The notes below the pieces were generated by a model. The model worked only from the letters and a program-made list of their open reading frames with translations, had not been told where the DNA came from and did no database searches. A stretch of DNA of 64,000 nucleotides from Thelephora terrestris. Taxonomy: Eukaryota > Basidiomycota > Agaricomycetes > Thelephorales > Thelephoraceae. Location of the stretch: contig WIUZ02000002.1 of assembly GCA_015956445.1 (NCBI GenBank), forward strand, positions 3,391,737-3,455,736, in the 5' to 3' direction. Position 1 is the stretch's first letter. Each line of letters opens with the position of its first letter. Of the stretch, positions 56,150 through 64,000 are shown piece after piece. The translations under genes were made by a program, and so were the position numbers.

Positions 56150-59027
56150 TGGTCAACAAGCGCAAGTGTGAAAGCCCCGCTCGCAACACCCGCAGCTCCA
56201 AGTCCTCCCGACGTGTAGACGATGTGGGTGTAAACGATGTAGAAGGTGCGGATGGGGGTGGGAGCACTCCCACCACCCCCGACGATTTGCGCGCAGCCGT
56301 GGATGGTGAGCAGGCTGCCGAGGGTGGGGTAGACCCCACCCAGAGTACTGAGGAAACAGCTTCAACCGACAACCAAACAGCGCCTCGGGATTTGACTTCA
56401 GCTGACAGAGATCCTACGCCCATGGCTCACGCCGACCCCGTTGTTTCTGTCGAAGTTGCCCTTCCTTCTGAGAGCGTTCCAGAAGTTGTTGAGTCGGCGG
56501 AAGCTGTCGACGACGTTCACCAGTGAGTGCGAAGTCTTTGATAGCTCCATCGCCCACTGACATCTACTCTAATAGCAACAATGCATACTCGTACGCAAGC
56601 TCAACTCATGGGTGATGGCCGCCATGCTCACCGTCTGTTGCAGGTCCCTGTTCCCGATGAAAAAAAAGGTTCTGCAAGGTGCACTGGCCGTCACATCTTC
56701 GAAGTATGACAAAGCGTATCAGTTCAGTGGCGTTGCTACTGTGAACGCTCTTCAAATCCATGATGAGAGGAATGCAGTGTGGGTGGCCACCTTGAGTTTG
56801 CGCTCTTTTTTGACCCTTGCTATAGACGTCTACTTGCGTGCGCAGCACACACTGACAGTGTCGCCATCAAGGCCCCAATCGGTGGAATCGTAAACATGTC
56901 ATTGGCAGATCCCTCCATGTTCTCTTTCAACGACAAAGGATACCTGTGGTCAAAGGCGACGAACTCATGGGTATTGACCTCCCTCACTGGCCTTAGCACC
57001 TACTATTCAACCTCCGGTATCCGCCAGATCTGCGTTACCCCCTTTGCTCACGGGTGGCTCCGCTTTGCGGCAGTCCTAGCTCAGATGTGCGGCGTCCGAT
57101 CCGTGTTCGTACCATCTTTCCAGGGTGGAATCTCTTTCGCCGTGAGCAGGTTCCCAGGGGTTGGCGTACCCACTCCTACTGTGGCTAACACTGGGGGCAG
57201 GGGTTGGTTTACTGAGTCAGTAAACTGTGAGTAAATCACAAGCAAATGGAAAAAGAACCCAGCGAAAGACTTGCCTGGCAAGCACAAAGCAAATTCACAA
57301 TTTACTGAGCCAATTTACCTGCAATTTACTGGGTTCAGTATGCACTCAGTATGTTTACAGTTTACTGGGTCATGTGACCACAGTTTCCCCATTAGGTAAA
57401 CCTCGGAAAAATTCACAATTTACTGAATAAATTTACCTGCAGTTTACTGAGCCACTTGCCCAATCAGTATGTTTTTAATTTGCTGAGTGGTTTGATCACG
57501 GTTTACTGGACTCAGTAAACTGGAAAAAAACCAAACTGGTTTACTGACGACATCCCTGATTGGTCAATTTTAAAAATAACCGAAAATTTACCTGGACGTG
57601 TCATTGTCAGTAAACTGCAAGTTTTCTTTCAGTAAATTGGAAATACACGTCAGGTAAACTGGGAAAACACGTGACGGTTTGATCGTGGTTTACTGGACTC
57701 AGTAAATCAGAAAAAAACCTAACCAGTTTACTGACGATGTACCTGATTGGCTAATTTGAAAAAAACTCGAAAATTTACCAGGACGTGTCTTTATCAGTAA
57801 ACTGCAAGTTTTCTTTCAGTAAATCGCAAGTACACGTAAAGTAAACCGGAAAACACGTGTAAACTGTAAGTAAATTCAAATTTTACGTGTTTTTCGGTTT
57901 ACTTTACGTGTACTTGCGATTTACTGAAAGAAAACTTGCAGTTTACTGATAAAGACACGTCCTGGTAAATTTTCGAGTTTTTTTTTCAAATTAGCCAATC
58001 AGGTACATCGTCAGTAAACTGGTTAGGTTTTTTTCTGATTTACTGAGTCCAGTAAACCACAATCAAATCGTCACGTGTTTCCCAGTTTACCTGACGTGTA
58101 TTTCCAATTTACTGAAAGAAAACTTGCAGTTTACTGACAATGACACGTCCAGGTAAATTTTCGGTTATTTTTCAAATTGACCAATCAGGGACATCGTCAG
58201 TAAACCAGTTTGGTTTTTTCCAGTTTACTGAGTCCAGTAAATTGTGATCAAACCGCTGAGCAAATTGGAACATACTGATTGGGCAAGTGGCCTCAGTAAA
58301 TTGTGGATAAATTTGTTCAGTAATTGTGGATTTTTCTGGGGTTACCTAATGGGAAACCGTGGTCACATGACCCAGTAAACTGCAAACATAATGAGCACAT
58401 ACTGAACCCAGTAAATTGCAGGTAAATTGGCTCAGTAAATTGTGAATTTGCTTTGTGCTTGCCAGGCAAGTATTTCGCTGGGTTCTTTTTCCATTTACTT
58501 GTGATTTACTCACAGTTTACTGACTCAGTAAACCAACCCCTGCCCCCAGTGTAGGGGCGTACTGAGCGCCCCAATCGCTGGACGCTCATTCCAAAAAACA
58601 ATGACAGTGCGTACTTCGAGTCTCCACTGACTACAGACAAAGCTAACTTCCTTGTAGTACCCGTATACGACGGACGTCATGGGTTCCAGCTGGGCAAATA
58701 TGGGAACACTCTTATGACTCCAATATCCCAAAGGGAAGCACAGTCATGGTCCTCTTCTCGCTCCGCAAGGGCGCGCTCGCCGGCTCCATAAAAGACCTTC
58801 GGCATTTGCCCAAGGGCATTTCATTCGCGTTCTACCCCAACATACTCGGAGTCGTTGTCCTGGCAGATCCTGTGGATTGTCCTCCATCTGACCCTTCCTC
58901 AGCTCCCCCTGCGACGTTTGGTGTCAACGAGATACTTGAGTACAAAGAGCCGGAGATTCCGAAGCCAGAGGAAAAGGATGACGATGCGGAGGTCACTAGT
59001 ATTGAATTGGATGAGGAGTTCTTGTAG
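56150..59027 (+). pseudogene. Unidentified gene split by E7
   Basis: A first part (56150-56525) reads MVNKRKCESPARNTRSSKSS then an acidic Pro/Ser/Thr-rich stretch ending VESAEAVDDVH at an intron (gtgagtgcg...ctaatag). Further coding follows in changing frames. From about 56795 one frame runs ALFFDPCYRRLLACAAHTDS, NMSLADPSMFSFNDKGYLWS and SGIRQICVTPFAHGWLRF to E7, and joins in frame beyond it (GRTERPNRWTLIPKNNDSAY, FLVVPVYDGRHGFQLGKYGN). After a further frame change it ends with VMVLFSLRKGALAG, IKDLRHLPKGISFAFYPNIL, VVVLADP and a Glu-rich tail (stop 59025-59027). It looks like one broken gene. I do not recognise the family. Confidence 0.45.
57189..58551. mobile_element. CACTG foldback element E7 (1363 bp)
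   Basis: Ends CACTGGGGGCAGGGGTTGGT...ACCAACCCCTGCCCCCAGTG; flanking triplets TAA (57186-57188) and TAG (58552-58554) match at two of three bases. Arms of about 670 bp pair around a centre near 57870, built from repeated CAGTAAAC/GTTTACTG and ACGTGT words. Inserted in the unidentified gene, whose frame closes without it. Confidence 0.88.
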
Positions 59028-60230
59028 GCTACAGGTGTATACGAGGCACAGCCGTAATGAGCAATCAAGGAGCAAGCAATCCGTTATCGCAGAATACAGT
59101 TGAAAGCCCTTGCGCGCACGAACACTCCATAATCCGAAATACATGGCCAAGTCTCCGGAAAAGAGGTCCATCCCAGAGTGGCCTTTCCGCACCCCTTTAA
59201 GTTGCGATTCGTTGATTCCGCCCTGTTCCCAGCGCCTCCTCGCATTGGGGCCCCGCTATTGCGTGCGCAGATCACATGTACTCCACCTTCTGGTTTCTTC
59301 TGCGTGGAATGTTCAACAAGTGTTCCATCTCCAGGGGCGTTACCCGCTTTGGAACCGATCTGGGTATGATTTCCATGTGCGGAAGTTTGGGGATTACCTC
59401 CCCTCGATTTCTTCCCCTTCCCCTGCGCTTGTTTGGGTCACAAACTGTGTGAACCCACGGGTCTGGACGCCGCCGGGCACCAACGTCTGATGGAAAAAAC
59501 ATTTAATTTTCTTCTAAGTTCTGGAGTGACGAATTTGACATCGATCTTCGTCGAGCTCACCCCCAGAAGCTGCGCGGCTCCGCCTCATACACGGGACCAT
59601 CTCCCGCAGAGGCATCAATCATGTGAGAAGGGATCTGCGTATTGCTCAGTTGGGGGATCGGACTCATTGGTGGGGGCGCTCTCTGCTGATAAATATCCAA
59701 TGAAATTTGAATTACATAAGGATTCGATCGGCAGCGGTGCTATTGCCGAAGCCAACTGAAGACTGTACCCCATATGCTGGATCCTCTCCCACTAAGGCGT
59801 CAATCATTGCGGAATGGTTCAGTGTATGCGGAGCCTTGGGTCTTTCCTGGGCGAAAGGTATGATGAGATGTGGTGGACTGCGAGCAGTGGTATTCTCCGA
59901 GTCCGAGCAGGTGCGCACATAGCCCGCATGCGCGGATGTTTGGGGATTACCCCCTCGATTCCTTCCTCTTCTCCATCACTACCCTCAATTCTTTGTGGAG
60001 CCTCGGACACTTTTAGCCACCGATATCCGTCGCCGCAATCCTCTTGACGTGTGATCGAACATATTTCAAACTCCTTTTTAGCGTTTCGATCGACGAACCG
60101 GACATTGATCGTCCTCTGACTTCCTCCTAAGAGTGACTTACTAAGAGCTCTGCAGCCCCATCGCGCATGCAATACCCTGTTTCACAGAGACCCCCCTCAC
60201 CTCGGAACCAATCCGCTTGAGTCCGCGTAT
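59028..60230. other. Region without a recognised gene
   Basis: Only short overlapping frames. A repeated word (gtttggggattacc, near 59384 and 59940, each followed by ccctcgatt) suggests old local duplication. Confidence 0.35.
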
Positions 60231-60821
60231 GTGAGAGATGAGAGGGGTTGGGTACCATCGGCGCTCAACTCGTTCCGCCTCCCCTGTGATATTGTTCCGA
60301 ATACATCGCGGGCGGATGGTACATTGATTGGATATTATCCGTCAGACACCCCTCGACCTACAGTGCCGACGCCCCTTCGACTGCGCCAAGCGCTCCCAGT
60401 GTCCCACTTTGCATCGAGACTCCCGTGCAGCTTCACAAGAATTCCGCAACTATGGCAGACAACTGCCCCGTACTACCTACACCTTGTGCGTAAAGGATAC
60501 ACACCCCGCAAACAACTGGCTTATTTCCTCTCAATGCCCTACACTCAAGCTCTCAACTTGAGCTATCTTTACGAGGCGTTCTCTGAGGACCTCAACCCTC
60601 TGTTCAAATTCAACACAGTACAGCATGTGCTTCGTAACGAGGTGCTCCCAAACGGAGATATCATTTTGAGGCGCATGGACGGCGTGGAGGCCACGTTCGA
60701 TGTCATCGGCGTGATCACGGAGGCTTGTTGTCTTGCTCCTCATGGGCTTCCAAGGTACTTTCGTTTTCATCGTGGGTACACCATTCTTAGCCAATCCAGG
60801 GATGACATTCCTGACTTTTGA
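60231..60821 (+). CDS. Hypothetical protein (196 aa)
   Basis: Open frame MRDERGWVPSALNSFRLPCD...; its better half is RKQLAYFLSMPYTQALNLSY, LFKFNTVQHVLRNEVLPNGD and VIGVITEACCLAPHGLPRYF. No recognised family. Only 7 bp before the next frame, so both may be exons of one gene. Confidence 0.35.
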   Translation: MRDERGWVPSALNSFRLPCDIVPNTSRADGTLIGYYPSDTPRPTVPTPLRLRQALPVSHFASRLPCSFTRIPQLWQTTAPYYLHLVRKGYTPRKQLAYFLSMPYTQALNLSYLYEAFSEDLNPLFKFNTVQHVLRNEVLPNGDIILRRMDGVEATFDVIGVITEACCLAPHGLPRYFRFHRGYTILSQSRDDIPDF

Positions 60822-60827
60822 CGATCG

Positions 60828-61232
60828 GTGAGGCTGGAAGGCATAAACAATCCGTTGTTCGCGGAATGTTTGGCCGCAAGGAACCAGCTGTATACCTTCA
60901 TGGCCACCGCTGCGGGGGGGGATGTTTCGGCGACTCTCTCGGTAGTTGCTCAGCTGGACCACGTGTGTGCTTCGGCCTCAATGTTGACTTCCTTGATTCG
61001 ATGCCCCACCGCTGAGCCTGTGGACATTGCACCTTTGGACAACGAAGTCCCTATTCAGGCCGCCATTCGCAACGGCCATGGGCAATTCGTTTTCTCCGCC
61101 GACAACCAGATTTTCTTTTTCGGCGATGACGTGCTGCGCAACGGGTAAGGTGGTGTATAGTGCTGTACACGCTGACATCATCACAGGGAGATCGTTAGGT
61201 GTTACATACGTCCGGCGTCCGTGAAGGAGGCA
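60828..61232 (+). CDS. Hypothetical protein, two exons
   Basis: MRLEGINNPLFAECLAARNQ..., AQLDHVCASASMLTSLIRCP and FVFSADNQIFFFGDDVLRNG, then an intron (gtaaggtgg...catcacag, about 61148-61188) and a short second exon (RSLGVTYVRRP). Not recognised. The 250 bp after it up to E8 holds nothing clear. Confidence 0.35.
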
Positions 61233-61482
61233 AGGGTGGCACGCATCTCTATGTCGCCACGCCTTATCCTCCAGCCGGATGGTTCTTTCCGAGCACGCCA
61301 GCTGCTGAAGAGTATCCATCTCGTTCACGAAGAGTTGACTATGGCATGTTTGCCCCCTCCTGTTGTGGCGGGGGGTGCGCAAGGGGAGCTCCTTCCCTGC
61401 GACGATTAATAGGTTGCTCAGCCGTCCAATGGGTCCCCAAAATGCAGCACACGGCGGAGACGCTGCACACAGTCTCTGTACC

Positions 61483-62843
61483 CACTGGGGGCAAGGGTTG
61501 GTTTACTGAGTCAGTAAACTGTGAGTAAATCACAAGCAAATGGAAAAAGAACCCAGCAAAATACTTGCCTGGCAAGCACAAAGCAAATTCACAATTTACT
61601 GAGCCAATTTACCTGCAATTTACTGGGTTCAGTATGCGCTCAGTATGTTTGCAGTTTACTGGGTCATGTGACCACAGTTTCCCCATTAGGTAAACCTCGG
61701 AAAAATTCATAATTTACTGGACAAATTTACCTGCAATTTACTGAGCCACTTGCCCAATCAGCATGTTTTTAATTTGCTGAGTGATTTAATCGCGATTTAC
61801 TGGACTCAGTAAACTGGAAAAAAACCAAACCGGTTTACTGACGACATACCTGATTGGTCAATTTGAAAAATAGCCGAAAATTTACCTGGACGTGTCATTG
61901 TCAGTAAACTGCAAGTTTTCTTTCAGTAAATTGAAAATACACGTCAGGTAAACTGGGAAAACACGTGATGATTTGATTGTGGTTTACTGGACCCAGTAAA
62001 TTAAAAAAAAACCTAACTGGTTTACTGACAATGTACCTGATTGGCTAATTTGAAAAAAACTCGAAATTTTACCAGGACGTGTCTTTATCAGTAAACTGCA
62101 AGTTTTCTTCAGTAAATTGCAAATACACGTAAAGTAAACCAGAAAACACGTAAACTTTGTATTTACTTACAGTTTACACGTGTTATCTGGTTTACTTTAC
62201 GTGTATTTGCAATTTACTGAAAGAAAACTTGCAGTTTACTGATAAAGACACGTCCTGGTAAAATTTCGAGTTTTTTTCAAATTAGCCAATCAGGTACATT
62301 GTCAGTAAACAGTTAGGTTTTTTTTTAATTTACTGGGTCCAGTAAACCACAATCAAATCATCACGTGTTTTCCCAGTTTACCTGACGTGTATTTTCAATT
62401 TACTGAAAGAAAACTTGCAGTTTACTGACAATGACACGTCCAGGTAAATTTTCGGCTATTTTTCAAATTGACCAATCAGGTATGTCGTCAGTAAACCGGT
62501 TTGGTTTTTTTCCAGTTTACTGAGTCCAGTAAATCGCGATTAAATCACTCAGCAAATTAAAACATGCTGATTGGGCAAGTGGCTCAGTAAATTGCAGGTA
62601 AATTTGTCCAGTAAATTATGAATTTTCCGAGGTTTACCTAATGGGGAAACTGTGGTCACATGACCCAGTAAACTGCAAACATACTGAGCGCATACTGAAC
62701 CCAGTAAATTGCAGGTAAATTGGCTCAGTAAATTGTGAATTTGCTTTGTGCTTGCCAGGCAAGTATTTTGCTGGGTTCTTTTTCCATTGTTTGTGATTTA
62801 CTCACAGTTTACTGACTCAGTAAACCAACCCTTGCCCCCAGTG
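61483..62843. mobile_element. CACTG foldback element E8 (1361 bp)
   Basis: Ends CACTGGGGGCAAGGGTTGGT...ACCAACCCTTGCCCCCAGTG, target duplication ACC (61480-61482, 62844-62846). Sister copy of E7 along its whole length; centre near 62155. Confidence 0.92.
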
Positions 62844-62846
62844 ACC

Positions 62847-63190
62847 ATTTCCTTGTATTCGTAGAATTCTTCAAAGTGTTTCTAGCTTGCTTATGAAAAG
62901 CGGTAGGGGAAACTGATCCTCCGTGTCTGATGGTATCGCGGCACAGCCCTTGAACATTATGAAGGGTGCTCCCAGACCTCCTTTCAAACGAATTGCCAAA
63001 AGACAGTTGGAGCACTTGGGGAACATGTGTCGGGTGTCTGTCCCTCAATGGGAGACGGTTGCGCAACATGGGACGGTGGTGGTCGCCAAGGTTGCGCAAC
63101 CAGCTCCGCACATATCGGGCTATGCCACAGGACATCGCAAACGATTTCGCATTCCACATGTGATACGGCTCAATGTACATTCTATCCTCC
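62847..63190. other. Region between E8 and the F-box relic
   Basis: Short frames only; nothing recognised. Confidence 0.35.
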
Positions 63191-63974
63191 CTACCCTTCC
63201 TCCGTCACTCCGCACCAATTGAATGGACAATCCGCATCCACGCTCCCATCCGCATCAAAAGCCGCAACTAGCAGCTCTATGTTCCGTAATACATGGCGGC
63301 AAATGTGCTCTTGCGGTTCTAGCATGGTGAGCGATATATCATTACCATCTGCGGAAAGCTCTGCCAAAAGTTCAACAAGGGGTTGCCAACTGCCCTCATG
63401 AGTGCTCGACTCTTCCAAACACAGCCGACGCAAACTTGGAAGAAGACGGACGTTGGAGTGGTGGGGATGTGTCGCAAGAATCCAGGCTCTAGCTCCGCGT
63501 GGACGAGGTGAAGATCCAGTATATTGGGCATGGTCTTGATGACCCTTGGACGATTCGGGCGCTCAGCTCCCCTCTAAAGGCAGTCACCTCCAGTGGGGGG
63601 TACACAACCCACGAGATCCAAGCACAATTGGACGTATTGGCGCCGGCCGTGAAAAGAGGTACATACACGATGAACCTTGCGGAGGTTCCCATCGCATTTC
63701 CGTCTGCGCCTTCCAAAATACTGTCCGCCTGGACAGAGATCGACTTGCGGAGAGTCCGAACGTCGATCCCAACTTCTACCCGACGTCCACTCTGAAGCTG
63801 AAAGTAATCCAACGCCACTTTTCCTAATGTATCGCAGATGGAGCTGGGTCCATAGTCAGCTACCATAAGTGAGATAGCTTCGAGGTCCGCAGGATACGCC
63901 AAGCGTTTCATCAGCTGGAAGATCGATTGAGCTTCACCGTCGATGGTGAGCCTTTTGAGATTGCGCAATGGCAC
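63191..63974 (-). pseudogene. F-box/LRR-like protein, C-terminal part, frameshifted, 5' end outside the window
   Basis: On the minus strand: PLRNLKRLTIDGEAQSIFQL, MKRLAYPADLEAISLMVADY, then in another frame IKTMPNILDLHLVHAELEPG, then in a third NVRLLPSLRRLCLEESSTHE, WQPLVELLAELSADGNDISL and HICRHVLRNIELLVAAFD. The sequence of blocks (LRRL...MP.I..LHLV.A.L..GFL, LLPSLRRL.LE, W.PL...L, ISL, ICR.V...I..LV..F) is the usual end of mushroom F-box proteins with divergent leucine-rich repeats. Two frame changes (near 63515 and 63440) mark it as a pseudogene. Confidence 0.6.
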
Positions 63975-64000
63975 GCGAATGATGGGGAAACCGGGGGGAT

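Noticed and set aside
55012-62846. E6/E7 or E7/E8 as the two ends of a composite transposon
   Set aside because: Each element has its own 3-bp duplication, so they are separate insertions.

Overview
This is a window of a basidiomycete (Agaricomycete) genome. The signs are many short GT-AG introns (about 45-80 nt), a NACHT-WD40 STAND gene of the type expanded in mushrooms, a DUF6532-like fragment, Plavaka-like transposase remains, a Helitron of the agaricomycete type, and two nuclear genes for mitochondrial ATP-synthase proteins with typical fungal splicing. No rRNA, tRNA, CRISPR or bacterial-style operon was seen.

Layout. (1) 1-14.7 kb: two near-identical NACHT-WD40 (NLR-like) genes point away from each other in a 3.4-kb inverted repeat. 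Between the arms sits a divergent housekeeping pair that had to be assembled exon by exon: INH1 (ATPase inhibitor IF1, minus strand) and ATP14 (ATP synthase subunit h, plus strand), with 183 bp between their start codons. (2) 14.7-19.5 kb: repeats, a DUF6532 relic, a Plavaka-like transposase C-terminal relic, a SINE-like segment and two CACTG foldback elements. (3) 19,565-46,604: one 27-kb Russian doll of insertions. Every layer has TG...CA ends (mostly TGTCA...CCTGACA) and a perfect 5-bp target duplication. When the layers are removed in order, the reading frames close up. Two kinds of unit make up the stack. XY units (about 2.3 kb, four copies) carry two divergently transcribed genes, X (207 aa) and Y (about 275 aa). 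M units (about 2.3-3.3 kb, five copies) carry one coiled-coil gene. No reverse transcriptase, integrase or transposase is seen in any unit. (4) 46.6-64 kb: a frameshifted Helitron (47.9-54.8 kb), unidentified decayed genes, and a broken F-box/LRR-like gene running off the right edge.

Ten elements of a second repeat family are scattered across regions 2-4. They have CACTGGG...CCCAGTG ends, 3-bp target duplications, and bodies that are almost entirely inverted repeats, up to 1.36 kb. Paralogous empty sites inside the window show that two of them and one XY unit were clean insertions.

The best candidate for an undescribed system is the XY/M family: gene-bearing, LTR-sized mobile units with integrase-style ends, protein-coding content conserved between copies, a shared architecture (a gene pointing to one end, a TATA promoter pointing to the other), and a habit of inserting into each other.
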